Assembly: GCF_017377795.1 (NCBI RefSeq)
Contig: NZ_JAFRDR010000002.1
Span: 248,001 to 312,000, forward strand
DNA: 64,000 nucleotides
Source: Williamsia soli
GTDB taxonomy: Bacteria; Actinomycetota; Actinomycetes; Mycobacteriales; Mycobacteriaceae
Reading direction: 5' to 3'
The position numbers were made by a program, and so were the translations under genes. Of the stretch, positions 16,464-25,686 are shown in pieces (within the stretch, counting starts at the first letter, position 1; the number at the start of each line of letters is the position of its first letter). Below the pieces are notes generated by a model, which worked only from the letters and a program-made list of their open reading frames with translations, searched no databases and had not been told where the DNA came from.

Positions 16464-17072
16464 CTAGGTGCGACGAGCAAGTAAGTAGGCCATCGGGAAT
16501 CTGTAACTGCTGTCGCGGTACACAATTCGCCACTCTTCGGCGAACCCGTGGTCCCCGAGTATTCGGCTGAACTCGTCAGGGTGCCATCGCCACGCGGGAG
16601 CCACCGCGTGGTCGAACGAAATCGGAGTCCCGGGCTCGTCGCTGGCTTGGAAGCAGATCAGCACGGGAGTGCCCTTGGTCAACCGGTCAGACCAGAGTTC
16701 GAGGACGCCAGCTACCTGAGCGGGCTCGACATGAATCAAGCTGAATCGGGCGATGATCGCGGCGATGCCGACGTCCCCGGGCAACCTCGTCAGTGCGGCG
16801 TCGTCCTCGAGGAAGTGCAGGTCAGGGTAATTCCGTCGTGCATGACCCAACATACCGGCGCTGGGGTCGCAGCCGATCGCATCCAACCCGCGCGCGACAA
16901 GATCTGCCGTCACATGCCCAAGCCCGCAGCCGACGTCTACCGTCACGCCATCGCATTCCACGGCCAGCTCTACGAACGCGGCCACTGCATGCAATTCGAT
17001 TGAAAGCTGGTAGGTGGTCGGGAGCGTGGTGGCATACAGATCGGCCATGGCGTCGTAACCCTCTTGCGTCAT
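16464..17072 (-). CDS. Class I SAM-dependent methyltransferase
   Basis: The 202-residue product has the SAM motif VDVGCGLGHVT at about residues 45-55, an acidic strand end AIGCDPSAGML, then EDDAALTRLPG and the motif IIARFSLIHVEP. The N-terminus YDAMADLYATTL is typical of small cytoplasmic methyltransferases of the UbiE/MenG-like type. It is convergent with the ComB gene and 17 bp upstream of a gene for a Lys/Pro-rich protein. The substrate is not predictable. Confidence 0.85.
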   Translation of the reverse strand: MTQEGYDAMADLYATTLPTTYQLSIELHAVAAFVELAVECDGVTVDVGCGLGHVTADLVARGLDAIGCDPSAGMLGHARRNYPDLHFLEDDAALTRLPGDVGIAAIIARFSLIHVEPAQVAGVLELWSDRLTKGTPVLICFQASDEPGTPISFDHAVAPAWRWHPDEFSRILGDHGFAEEWRIVYRDSSYRFPMAYLLARRT

Positions 17073-17089
17073 CGTAGAAGAGCGTCCCG

Positions 17090-17803
17090 TCAGCTGTTCC
17101 CGGCCTGTTCATCGAGATGTGCCAGCACCGCTCGTGCGGCTTCGAGCTCACTGCTCAGCTCGTCGATTCTCTTCTGGGTCGCTGCCCGTGCGGACTCGAT
17201 CACCGCGTCGACTGCCGTGATGGCAGTGTCGTCGCCGAGCGCGTGCATCGCTCGCGTCACCCGGTCGGAGGTGACCTCGGCGGGCTTGCCCTGGCGCTTG
17301 CTACCGTGCGACACCGACACCGCCCAGGTGCTCTCGCCCATTGATGTGATGGTGACACTGACTGCAGCGGCGGCCGGATTCTTGGTGCGTCGCGGCGTTT
17401 TTGGCGGCGTAGCCTTCGCCTCCGCCGGAGTCGGCAGCACAGATTCTGGCGGTGATTTCGACGGCGTCGGAGCCGAGACCGCGATCCTTGTTGCGCTAGA
17501 TGGTGCGGGTGTTGCCTTTACCGGGCGCTGACGCGCAGGTCCTGTGGAAGTTGGGGGTGTACGGGTCTTCTGCAGTTCGTCGGCCTCGAAAGGCAATTGA
17601 TCGGCGACACCCTTCGGGCTCACCATGACCGTTGACCCATCGATGGACACCACTCGTGCAGACGTGCCGGCGGCAAGGTCGAGTGATGGCATCGGATCAC
17701 GAAGGTAGACGGTGACGCGCTTGCCTGCGGCGAGTGCCGATGACATCGATTCGAGTTCGTCGGTCGTCAAGCCGGTCCGTTTACGCGAGTTCACGCTGAC
17801 CAT
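17090..17803 (-). CDS. DUF6319-like actinobacterial protein
   Basis: The 237-residue product, from MVSVNSRKRTGLT, has a small N-terminal domain of about 75 residues (LTTDELESMSSALAAGKRVTVYLRDPMPSLDLAAG), a Pro/Thr/Ser-rich linker (about 80-130), and a C-terminal domain with a coiled-coil-like helix (AVIESARAATQKRIDELSSELEAARAVLAHLDEQ). The layout agrees with actinobacterial DUF6319 proteins, whose role is unknown. The ATG at 17803 is used; codons upstream do not look coding. It is followed 17 bp later by the methyltransferase. Confidence 0.7.
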   Translation of the reverse strand: MVSVNSRKRTGLTTDELESMSSALAAGKRVTVYLRDPMPSLDLAAGTSARVVSIDGSTVMVSPKGVADQLPFEADELQKTRTPPTSTGPARQRPVKATPAPSSATRIAVSAPTPSKSPPESVLPTPAEAKATPPKTPRRTKNPAAAAVSVTITSMGESTWAVSVSHGSKRQGKPAEVTSDRVTRAMHALGDDTAITAVDAVIESARAATQKRIDELSSELEAARAVLAHLDEQAGNS

Positions 17804-17974
17804 GTTCGCACATGCGTGCGAACACGCCGGGATTGGTCCGCGGCTCCGTGTCGCGCACCACTCAATCTGCGGAGCGAAACCCACCCGAGCGGCGGCGTCG
17901 GTAGCACAGCGACGGCGACATTGTCATCATCCGGGGTTGTTGCCGAGTCGACGATCTTTAGGCAGTGTGGAGCC

Positions 17975-18439
17975 ATGAGCGACAACACGAAAGTCACTGT
18001 GGAACGCACCATCGAGGCGCCCGTCGACGCGGTTTTCGACGTCCTCTCCAACCCAGAACGGCATTTGGAGCTGGACGGCTCCGGGTTCATTCGCAGCGTG
18101 GATCACGCCGACCGAATCCAGAAGGTCGGCGAGGTGTTCACCATGAACATGGAAGGCGACCACGTGGGCGGCGAATACAAGACCGACAACCACGTGACCG
18201 GGTACGCCAAGGACAAGCTTCTGGCTTGGCAGACCGCACTCGCGGGCACCGAGCCTGCCGGATGGGAATGGTTGTGGGAGTTGGAGGCCCAGGGACCGAA
18301 CGAGACCCTCGTTCGCCACACCTATGACTGGTCGAAGGTCACCGACAAAAAACTCCTCGAGCAGTTGAAGTTTCCGCTCGTCACCGAGGACCAGCTGACC
18401 GACACCCTCGGAAAACTTGCTGCCGCCGCAACTTCCTGA
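17975..18439 (+). CDS. SRPBCC (START-like) domain protein
   Basis: The 154-residue product has VERTIEAPVDAVFDVLSNPERHLELDGSG at the N-terminus, the hallmark of the polyketide-cyclase/START-like superfamily, followed by NMEGDHVGGEYKTDNHV and WEWLWELEAQGPNETLVRHTYDWS. These single-domain helix-grip proteins bind hydrophobic ligands or act as small cyclases. No catalytic residue can be assigned. The ATG at 17975 follows GGAG by 4 nt. It is convergent with the PPOX gene. Confidence 0.85.
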   Translation: MSDNTKVTVERTIEAPVDAVFDVLSNPERHLELDGSGFIRSVDHADRIQKVGEVFTMNMEGDHVGGEYKTDNHVTGYAKDKLLAWQTALAGTEPAGWEWLWELEAQGPNETLVRHTYDWSKVTDKKLLEQLKFPLVTEDQLTDTLGKLAAAATS

Positions 18440-18456
18440 TTCACATTCACACCGAT

Positions 18457-18495
18457 CTCGGTCGCTGCCGCAGCCAGTCTGCGCCGGCGACCGAG
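18457..18495. terminator. Stem-loop between convergent genes
   Basis: CTCGGTCGC pairs with GCGACCGAG (9 bp) across 21 nt, located between the stops of the SRPBCC and PPOX genes. The T-run is weak. Confidence 0.4.
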
Positions 18496-18548
18496 TCGTT
18501 TGTGGGAGACATCTATCGGAGTCCGCGGGACGCAAGGACTCGGCGATC

Positions 18549-18971
18549 TCAGCTTGACCAGGGCCCGACGCCGCCGACCTTCTCGATCCGGATGCGAGTG
18601 ATGTATCCGGGTGGCGCGTCCTCCGGCGGAAAGTCCGAACCGGGGGGTGCGAGCGCCGCGGCGAGTTCGGCGAGTAGCTCCGGGGCACCGCCTTCAACGA
18701 TGTCAGCGGTGCCATTGATGGCGAGATAGGGAGTCATCAAGGCATCGGACTCGGATCCCAGAATGGTCAGTGCGACTCGAGGGTCGAGGCGGACGTTGCG
18801 TACCTTCTTGTACACCCCCAGATGAGCGGTCACCAGCTCGTCGCCGTCTGGTGTCGATCGAAGCGCGACCCACACAACCGACACCTGCGGGCTGCCATCC
18901 GGATTGAGTGTGACCAGCGTTGCGTCCACGCCGGAACCGATGAGCGCGCGTGCAGAGTCGTCGAGTTTCAT
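18549..18971 (-). CDS. PPOX-class F420-dependent oxidoreductase-like protein
   Basis: The 140-residue split-barrel flavin protein starts at MKLDDSARALIGSGVDATLVTLNPDGSPQ. The pattern ATLVTLNPDGSPQVSVVWV, then KVRNVRLDPRVALTI and a long NGTADIVEGG segment, is typical of F420- or FMN-binding PPOX-class proteins common in Mycobacteriales. The substrate is unknown. The ATG at 18971 is chosen; the in-frame region upstream is unlike protein. It diverges from the membrane protein gene at 19110. Confidence 0.83.
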   Translation of the reverse strand: MKLDDSARALIGSGVDATLVTLNPDGSPQVSVVWVALRSTPDGDELVTAHLGVYKKVRNVRLDPRVALTILGSESDALMTPYLAINGTADIVEGGAPELLAELAAALAPPGSDFPPEDAPPGYITRIRIEKVGGVGPWSS

Positions 18972-19109
18972 GACTGCGAACAACGCAACCCGACACCCAC
19001 ACATTCCCGAGCGAATGGTGGGTCCGACAAGGGGTTGCGCAACATCGATGTCACGTCGACGATGTCGAACCAAAGACGCCGGCAACGGTCCGCTCGCTAC
19101 CATTCACCC

Positions 19110-19976
19110 GTGCGCGCCTTCGACACCTTCGTGACGATCTCGCTGTTCGTCCTGCTCATCGCAGCGGTGCTGTTCGCGGTGTACCTGGGTGGGATGTCGA
19201 CCATGCTGAGCGACTCGGGTGCACCCGGAATCGCAGTCGGCGGAGTGTTTCTCGCCATCTTCGGGGTACCGGTCACCGCGGTGACCGTGTACGTGGCGGC
19301 CGTTCTGTTGGCATGGCAGTCCGATGGCCTCACGTTCTACTACCCCATCGCCGCGTTCGGGGTGATGGTTGTCGCTGCAGCGCTCGTGATGGCCGTCAGC
19401 GTGGGAATCATCGCTGCGGGTCAGCGGATACACCGAAGCAACGCGTCGACGGGTCCGGCTGAGGAGTCGCCGGCCACCACGTCTGAGCCCAAGGTCTTGA
19501 CGTACGACAGAAGCCACTTTTTCCAGGAGGGGCACCGCGACGCTGAACTCGGTATCGAAAGACACACCGGGCGGCGCTATCTCGCGGTCACGATGCCGCA
19601 GCGAGGCCAGGAGTTCCGGGAGTACTTCGGCCTCGACAAGCAAACATACGAAGCATTCGTCGCCGAACCCCAAGACGCGATCTTCTTTGCCGACAAGTGC
19701 CGCAGCGGCACGTACGTCACCGACAGGATGCCGTGGGCGGGGTCAACTGTCCCCGAGCCTCTACACGCCGGTCAGACCGGGTTGGCCCGAAAGAGGGCGA
19801 TCCTGCTCACCGATTTTCCCACCGACGCTGCAGGCGTTGCGGCGGACCTTCCGCCCGGAATTCCCTACGTCGTCATCGTCGATGATGGGGCCGATCCGGC
19901 CGGCAACGTCGGCGTGCATGCACACTCTGGCGAACCGAGAATCCTCATCGCGGCTCACCAGCTCGGGCTCGGGTGA
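19110..19976 (+). CDS. Membrane-anchored protein of unknown function
   Basis: The 288-residue product has three N-terminal membrane segments (about residues 5-26, 40-64 and 72-95), then a soluble C-terminal part of about 185 residues. The soluble part contains RHTGRRYLAVTMPQRGQEFREYFGL, a conserved-looking segment, and ends with a strand-rich region (ILLTDFPTDAAG, IPYVVIVDDGADPAGN). I do not recognise the domain. The GTG at 19110 is chosen because the hydrophobic segment begins directly after it; an in-frame ATG at 19062 is also possible. It is divergent from the PPOX gene. Confidence 0.6.
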   Translation: MRAFDTFVTISLFVLLIAAVLFAVYLGGMSTMLSDSGAPGIAVGGVFLAIFGVPVTAVTVYVAAVLLAWQSDGLTFYYPIAAFGVMVVAAALVMAVSVGIIAAGQRIHRSNASTGPAEESPATTSEPKVLTYDRSHFFQEGHRDAELGIERHTGRRYLAVTMPQRGQEFREYFGLDKQTYEAFVAEPQDAIFFADKCRSGTYVTDRMPWAGSTVPEPLHAGQTGLARKRAILLTDFPTDAAGVAADLPPGIPYVVIVDDGADPAGNVGVHAHSGEPRILIAAHQLGLG

Positions 19977-20009
19977 GCGGGGCCTCGGAAACACTCGTGT
20001 GGCACAGCA

Positions 20010-21371
20010 TCAAACCCGAGAGTCGGGCCGCTTCGCGTAGTCCAAGATCACGTCGACGGCCCGCGCTGCGCTTTGACACGCGCCTTCCATCGTCGTGGTC
20101 CAGTCGGTGCGGGTCCAATCACCTGCCAGCGCGAGGCCTAGGACCGAGGTGCGCTGATCCGGACGAATGCCTGCTGTCCCCGGCCGTTGAGCAAAAGTCG
20201 ATTTCGGCATCCGCACGACGTGACTGTGGAGCACTTCGGCATGGGCAGCGGCCGGGTAATACCTGCGCAGCATGTCCATCTGGATGGCGGTGATCTCGGC
20301 GTTCGACTTCTTGGTCAGTTCGTACGAGGCCGACACCGTGGTGGAGTAGAGATGATGCCGAGATGCGTCCCGGCCGTGCATTCGCTGACGATCCCAGACC
20401 TGCTCGAGGACCCCTTCACCACCGAGGAGGACTTCTCCCCAGTCGGCCATTCCGATCGAGCGGTCCAGGTACAGGTTGACACTCACGATGGGGACCGGCG
20501 TCAGGTGCTCGACTGCTTCATAGATTCGTTCGTGTTCAGGGACTTGGTCGAGCAGTCCTTTCACGCTCCAGACCGGCACTGCGCAGATGACCGCGTCGGA
20601 CGAGACCCGTTCGCCGTCGGTGAGTGTGACGCCGACGACGACGCCGTCGGCCACGTCGACCGCGGCGACGACCGCCCGGTGGCGCACATCTACACCGGCA
20701 TCGGCGAAAACCTTCTCTGCGCCGTCGATGAACAGGGTGTCGAGGTCGACCGTCGGATACCCGATCGAGATCGGGGTCTTCGTTTCGCGCGCCCGCCGCA
20801 TACCGGTGACCAAGAGGTCCGCGGGCACCTTTGCTGACGAGATCTCGGGTTTGTCACCGGTCAGCCCGATCACGATCCCATCCCACAGCGCGTCGCGTGC
20901 GGACTGAGGCATCTTGATTCGGCGGAACCACTCGTCAGCGGTGATGTCGTCCAGCCAGGCGGGCTGCCGGAGAGCCTGCCGGATCAGCGTGGCCTGTGCT
21001 CGCGCGGTTCGAAGCCGGTCGAGGCCGGTGACTCCGGGAAGATCGCCGAACGCGGCCCTCAGACCCGCCAGTCCCCCAAACGCCGACACCCGGGTATCTC
21101 CACCCGGCAGCCGAATCGTCATGTGCCCCGGGAACTCGACCTGTTCTCGGGTACCGACGCTGTCCAGATAGCGCATCAGGTGCTGGTACCCACTCGCGAA
21201 TACATGCTGGCCGTTGTCCGGGACATCATCGACGGCGGGGACCGGCATGGCGATGGTCCGGCCGCCCAACGACCCCCGCCGTTCCAGCAGCGTCACTTGA
21301 TGGCCGGCCTCCGTCATCCATACCGCCGACGCCAGGCCGGCCAATCCCCCACCTACGACCACACAATGCAT
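20010..21371 (-). CDS. HpnE-like FAD-dependent amine oxidase/desaturase family enzyme
   Basis: The 453-residue flavoprotein carries VVVGGGLAGLASAVWMTEAG at the N-terminus (FAD dinucleotide site), LERRGSLGGRT, and LAGDWT near the C-terminus. It is closest in pattern to hydroxysqualene dehydroxylase HpnE and phytoene-desaturase relatives. HpnE acts on presqualene-derived hydroxysqualene in squalene formation, but no HpnC or HpnD partner is nearby, so the exact substrate is open. The gene is convergent with the membrane protein gene and followed upstream by a DUF3995 gene 16 bp away. The name hpnE is not applied for that reason. Confidence 0.78.
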   Translation of the reverse strand: MHCVVVGGGLAGLASAVWMTEAGHQVTLLERRGSLGGRTIAMPVPAVDDVPDNGQHVFASGYQHLMRYLDSVGTREQVEFPGHMTIRLPGGDTRVSAFGGLAGLRAAFGDLPGVTGLDRLRTARAQATLIRQALRQPAWLDDITADEWFRRIKMPQSARDALWDGIVIGLTGDKPEISSAKVPADLLVTGMRRARETKTPISIGYPTVDLDTLFIDGAEKVFADAGVDVRHRAVVAAVDVADGVVVGVTLTDGERVSSDAVICAVPVWSVKGLLDQVPEHERIYEAVEHLTPVPIVSVNLYLDRSIGMADWGEVLLGGEGVLEQVWDRQRMHGRDASRHHLYSTTVSASYELTKKSNAEITAIQMDMLRRYYPAAAHAEVLHSHVVRMPKSTFAQRPGTAGIRPDQRTSVLGLALAGDWTRTDWTTTMEGACQSAARAVDVILDYAKRPDSRV

Positions 21372-21387
21372 GCGGCCACAGTAACGG

Positions 21388-21951
21388 TCAGCGCTGACCG
21401 AAGCAGTGCGCTTCGGGGAGCGGATCAGAAATCCGTGAGGTCTCGGATCGTTCTGCAGGTCTCGTCTGCGTTGTGCCGCTCACCCACAGTGCGGTCAGCA
21501 ACGCGCTGCCCCATATCAGGAACAGAGGGTCCCACACGACGGCATGACCGATCATCGTTGCGCTGTCATACCCTCCGCTGGGTCTGATCAGCCCCGTCAG
21601 CACAGCCCAGGCCGACAACGCGGACATCCCGCCCCAGACGACCAAGAGCACGCCGCCGGCCCAGCTGCACGAGCGAACAGCTCGGTAGAAAGGACTGTGC
21701 CACCTCTCGTTGATGGCCGGGACCACCGCGGCGAGGGCTTTGAGAACAGCGAGCAGACCAAGCCCGATCCCCGAACCAATCGGATGCTCGTCGGCCAATT
21801 CGACAGCCCACCCGCCGACCGACTCGAGTTGCCAGCGCCCGCCGACTGCCCAGTAGAGGCTGGCAGCTCCGTGTAGTAGCCCCGCTATGGCCGCTGTGGT
21901 GAAAGCGAGTGTCGCAATCCGACTTCCCCGGCCCACCGATTGTCTCTGCAT
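21388..21951 (-). CDS. DUF3995-like membrane protein
   Basis: The 187-residue product, from MQRQSVGRGS, has four hydrophobic segments (about residues 12-34, 60-82, 93-120, 138-158) joined by short loops. The pattern GLLHGAASLYWAVGG and the paired WGG motifs suit the DUF3995 family of small membrane proteins with no known role. The end is 16 bp from the HpnE-like gene, so they are probably co-transcribed, which hints at a membrane-lipid link. Confidence 0.7.
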   Translation of the reverse strand: MQRQSVGRGSRIATLAFTTAAIAGLLHGAASLYWAVGGRWQLESVGGWAVELADEHPIGSGIGLGLLAVLKALAAVVPAINERWHSPFYRAVRSCSWAGGVLLVVWGGMSALSAWAVLTGLIRPSGGYDSATMIGHAVVWDPLFLIWGSALLTALWVSGTTQTRPAERSETSRISDPLPEAHCFGQR

Positions 21952-22083
21952 GCTTTTACGGTAGAAACCGATCGCGGTCGGGCACATCCAGGATGTCCCT
22001 GAGTACGACCCTGATCTCGCTACGCCGCGCGAGAATCAGTCGGCGCAACGAAGGTCATCCCCTCGTCGAGGCGCCGAGCGAAT

Positions 22084-23571
22084 TCAGAACTGGTCGCGAG
22101 CACGCTCCTGTTCGATGACCGCATCGAGGTCGCTGAGCCTGTTCATGTTGGACACCTGGCGTCGAGTCCGAACGTTGTCCCCCAACAGGTTCTGGTGTCT
22201 GTGGGTGAAGAACCAGTATCCCGCGGTGAACGGGCATGCATCGTCTCCGAGACGTTTCTTGGGATCGAATTCGCAGTCACGGCAGTGATCGGACATCTTG
22301 TTGATGTAGGCGCCGCCGGATGTGTAGGGTTTCGTCGCCATCAACCCGCCGTCTGCGTGCTGGCTCATCCCGACGACGTTCACCGGCATCACCCATTCGT
22401 AGCCGTCGACGAAATTGGCGGTGAACCAGGCTGTGAGCTCGGCTGGATCGTAACCGCGTTGCAGCGCATGGCTTCCCAGGACCATCAGGCGCGGGATGTG
22501 GTGAACCCAGCCTCGGTCCCGAACACCGGACAGTGCGTCGGAAAGGCAACGTGCGGTGACCGCTTCCGCGTCCAGGTGTCGAAACCAATCCGGGAGAGGT
22601 GCGGTCGCGCCGAGTTCGTTGTTGGCGGTGTAATCGGCGCCGAAATGCCAATAGAGGTGCCAGATGAACTCACGCCAGCCGATGATCTGCCGGATGAAAC
22701 CCTCAGCGCTGGCCAGAGGCACCCCGTCCTCCCTCGCCGCTCGCTCCGCCGCGTGGACAACGTCGAGGGGGTCGAGGAGGGAGAGGTTCAACGGGACGGA
22801 CAGAAGTGAGTGCGACATCGTCCAGTCGTCGCCCATGATCGCGTCCTCGTACGGACCGAACGTCTCGAGGCGGTGGTCGATGAATGTCCGCAGCGCCGCC
22901 TGCGCCTCATCTGCTGTCACCGCGAACAACCGCGGCCCGTCGACACCTGTCCAGGAGACGTTCAGTGCGTCGAGGTCCGCCCGCACCCGGTCGTCGATGG
23001 CATCCTCGGTCGGCCACCACGGCTCGTCTATTCCCAGTGTGCGACGTTTGGGCGGCGGCTTCCGATTGTCGTGGTCGTAGTTCCAGGTACCACCGGCGGG
23101 CTGATCGCCATCCATGAGCACGTCAAAGCGAACCCGCTGCTCCCGGTAGAACGTCTCCATGCGGAATGACTTGTGTCCAGATGCCCACTGCTCGAAATCC
23201 TCGCGTGGCAATGCGAATGACGGATTGGGCAGGATCTCGCTGACCAACCCTTCCTCGGCGAGGCTTTTGACGAACTCATGCGCCGCCCGCGACGTCGGCT
23301 CATGGACGGCGACCGGACCAGGCAGTTCGGCGAGCACATCCCGGTAGCCGACGCCCCGGATGTACCGCGCGCGATCACCCAGCTCGTCCGCCAGGTGGCG
23401 CATGCCGGACAGAAGGAGGTGCGCCTTCTGGCGATGGCCTGCTCGCCGGCGTAGGGCCGCAGAGGACTCGATGAGAACGACCTCTCGCTCGGCGTTCTCA
23501 CGGGAGGAGTGGATGTGCGGACCGAGCTGATCGGCGAAGAGCCACAACGGCGCTGGACTACGGGACACCAT
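22084..23571 (-). CDS. Cryptochrome/photolyase-related protein with an Fe-S cluster (FeS-BCP)
   Basis: The 495-residue product looks like the iron-sulfur bacterial cryptochrome/photolyase group (PhrB/CryB type). LFADQLGPHIH is the characteristic N-terminus, and GWREFIWHLYWHFGADY and MGDDWTMSHSLLS are in the FAD-binding core. The cluster-ligand region is MSDHCRDCEFDPKKRLGDDACP with three Cys spaced as C-x2-C-x12-C; an earlier Cys (ARCLSDAL) would be the fourth ligand. Proteins of this group repair 6-4 photoproducts using light, or signal. It is transcribed towards the DUF3995 gene with a gap of 132 bp. Confidence 0.88.
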   Translation of the reverse strand: MVSRSPAPLWLFADQLGPHIHSSRENAEREVVLIESSAALRRRAGHRQKAHLLLSGMRHLADELGDRARYIRGVGYRDVLAELPGPVAVHEPTSRAAHEFVKSLAEEGLVSEILPNPSFALPREDFEQWASGHKSFRMETFYREQRVRFDVLMDGDQPAGGTWNYDHDNRKPPPKRRTLGIDEPWWPTEDAIDDRVRADLDALNVSWTGVDGPRLFAVTADEAQAALRTFIDHRLETFGPYEDAIMGDDWTMSHSLLSVPLNLSLLDPLDVVHAAERAAREDGVPLASAEGFIRQIIGWREFIWHLYWHFGADYTANNELGATAPLPDWFRHLDAEAVTARCLSDALSGVRDRGWVHHIPRLMVLGSHALQRGYDPAELTAWFTANFVDGYEWVMPVNVVGMSQHADGGLMATKPYTSGGAYINKMSDHCRDCEFDPKKRLGDDACPFTAGYWFFTHRHQNLLGDNVRTRRQVSNMNRLSDLDAVIEQERARDQF

Positions 23572-23652
23572 TCCAGGCTACCCACGGCGTCGGCGACCCA
23601 TGGGGCTCTCGGCAAGTGAATACAACTGCGTTCCTCTGGGTATCCTCGCGGC

Positions 23653-24105
23653 GTGTCTTACTCTCATGAAGCCCAGGACCTCGAATCGGCAGCTCTCGGT
23701 GAACGACGTCCCGATGGCGTCTCCGATGAGACCGTCGCCGCGGTCGGGAAGCTGTCCGAAGCGCTGGAATCTCTCGAGCGCGCCCGTGGGCACCTCTACT
23801 CGTTCCACCAGATGATGGGCCACACCGATCTACTCCTCGGGGATGCCGTCGACGAACTGCGGGACGCCGGTCACGGCGACATCGCAGACGAATTGGAGAA
23901 GGAACTGGTCGGCCGAAACGTCATCGAAGGACGTTGGACCTTCCAGATCGTCGAAGACTTCGACGACAATTACTGGGCGGCGTTCCGCGACCAGGAGCGA
24001 CGAACTCGGGACAAGCTCCAAGGCGGCGTTCGGCATGTGTTCGAGGCTGAGATGAAGGAACGTCGACGGACCGCAGGGCGGCGTCATCACGAAGCAAAGC
24101 CCTGA
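23653..24105 (+). CDS. Conserved actinobacterial hypothetical protein
   Basis: The 150-residue product is acidic and alpha-helical, with a GTG start at 23653. Helices such as VSDETVAAVGKLSEALESLERARGHLYSFHQM and ELRDAGHGDIADELEKELVGRNVI are clear, with no signal or membrane segment. The sequence looks like a family widespread in Mycobacteriales with unknown function; RWTFQIVEDFDDNYW and a C-terminal basic helix are probable conserved parts. It diverges from the photolyase gene with only 81 bp between, so they may share a promoter region. Confidence 0.7.
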   Translation: MSYSHEAQDLESAALGERRPDGVSDETVAAVGKLSEALESLERARGHLYSFHQMMGHTDLLLGDAVDELRDAGHGDIADELEKELVGRNVIEGRWTFQIVEDFDDNYWAAFRDQERRTRDKLQGGVRHVFEAEMKERRRTAGRRHHEAKP

Positions 24106-24379
24106 GATCGCGGCCGACAACTGCGTTCGCCCCGGGTGCACGTCACAACTACCAGGCCGGATCGACATGTACGCCTTGACACCTGCCCAGAACGCGGGTT
24201 TCGTTGTAGGTGCTGAGTACACAGCCGGCCTGGGACCGGTGGTGCCGCCCGTGGGTCGTGCCGCCGTCAGTGATCGCCGCCCGGAACATTGTTGTCGTCC
24301 GCCCGCACCTCGGTAAACGGTCGAACGTTTCTCACGCATCTGCTCCGGCAACCACGGCCGATGCCAATCGGAGTTGACG

Positions 24380-25609
24380 GTGGCCATCACCGACATTGCC
24401 CAGTTCGCCCATCTGACCGACATGGACGTGAAAGCGCTTGGCGACGAGCTGGATTCAATTCGATCAGACATAGAGGATGATCGCGGAGTCCGCGACGCGC
24501 GATACATCAGGCGTGCAATCGCGCTTCAACGCGGCCTCGAGGTCTGTGCTCGCGCGACTCTCATGGGTTCTCGCCGACGGCCACTGTGGTTGTTGGGTAC
24601 CGCCCTTCTCTCCTCGTCGAAGATCATCGAGAACATGGAACTCGCCCACAACATCTCGCATGGCCAATGGGACTGGATGAACGACCCGGAGATCCACAGC
24701 ATCACGTGGGAATGGGATCAGGTGGGGCCGTCGTCCCAGTGGAAACGAGCCCACAACTACACCCATCACATCTACACGAACATCGTTGGTATGGACGACG
24801 ACATCGGCTTCGGCATTTTGAGAATGACTCGCGACGTGCCATGGCGGCCTGCAAATCTCCTTCAGCCGTTTGCGAACATCGTTCTCGCCGTCACGTTTGA
24901 ATGGGGCATCGCGCGGCATGACCTCGACGCCCAGAAGAAGGTGGACGGGGTCGGACCGCACGAGCGTGGTTCGCGGGCCACCACGATCTTCTACCGAAAG
25001 ATCGGCAGGCAACTCGGGAAGGACTTCGTGCTCTTCCCCGCACTCGCCGGACGGTCGTGGAAGACCACCGTGACCGCCAATGCCGCTGCGAACCTGATCC
25101 GGAACCTCTGGGCATACCTCGTGATCTTCTGTGGCCACTTTCCAGACGGCGCAGAAAAGTTCACCGTCGAGCACTACGAGACTGAGACAAAGCCGGAGTG
25201 GTACCTGCGACAGATGCTCGGTAGCGCCAATTTTCGGGCTGGACCAGTGATGGCCTTCATGAGCGGAAACCTCTGCTATCAGATCGAGCACCACTTGTTC
25301 CCCGACTTACCGAGCAACCGCTACGTCGAGATCGCGCAGCGAGTCGAGGAGTTGTGCGACAAGTACGACCTGCCGTACACGACGGGGTCGCTGGGCCGGC
25401 AGTACTGGTCGGCGTTGCGGACGATACACAAGCTCGCGCTCCCGGACCGCTTTCTGAATCGCACGTCGGATGACGCGCCGGAAACCAGCTCGGAACGCCG
25501 ATTCGCGTTCACGGGCTCACACCTTCCCACCGACGCCGGCGGAGCTCGTCGGCGCGGGCTGAGATCGGCCCTGCGAGACGTAGGTCAAGCCACAAGCGGT
25601 GCGCCGTGA
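24380..25609 (+). CDS. DesA3-like membrane fatty acyl-CoA desaturase
   Basis: The 409-residue desaturase is very close in layout to the one at 36869-38107. His boxes for the diiron site are HNISHGQWDW near residue 95, AHNYTHHIYTN near 130, and CYQIEHHLFPD near 295. This is the family of M. tuberculosis DesA3, which introduces a cis double bond in stearoyl-CoA. The GTG at 24380 (MAITDIAQFAHLT) is preferred over the TTG at 24374 because the paralogue begins the same way. A dyad AAACG-N6-CGTTT lies at 24315-24330. It has no reductase gene of its own and would have to borrow the one at 38120. Confidence 0.9.
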   Translation: MAITDIAQFAHLTDMDVKALGDELDSIRSDIEDDRGVRDARYIRRAIALQRGLEVCARATLMGSRRRPLWLLGTALLSSSKIIENMELAHNISHGQWDWMNDPEIHSITWEWDQVGPSSQWKRAHNYTHHIYTNIVGMDDDIGFGILRMTRDVPWRPANLLQPFANIVLAVTFEWGIARHDLDAQKKVDGVGPHERGSRATTIFYRKIGRQLGKDFVLFPALAGRSWKTTVTANAAANLIRNLWAYLVIFCGHFPDGAEKFTVEHYETETKPEWYLRQMLGSANFRAGPVMAFMSGNLCYQIEHHLFPDLPSNRYVEIAQRVEELCDKYDLPYTTGSLGRQYWSALRTIHKLALPDRFLNRTSDDAPETSSERRFAFTGSHLPTDAGGARRRGLRSALRDVGQATSGAP

Positions 25610-25686
25610 GCACAGAACTGTGCAGATTCAGCCAGTTCCGGGTGAGCACGCCGACGTAGCCTCAGTGACCGACGAAAGGACCTCTC

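Noticed and set aside
24106-24379. Possible short gene between the hypothetical protein and the first desaturase
   Set aside because: No frame has good codon use or a ribosome site; only the AAACG/CGTTT dyad stands out.
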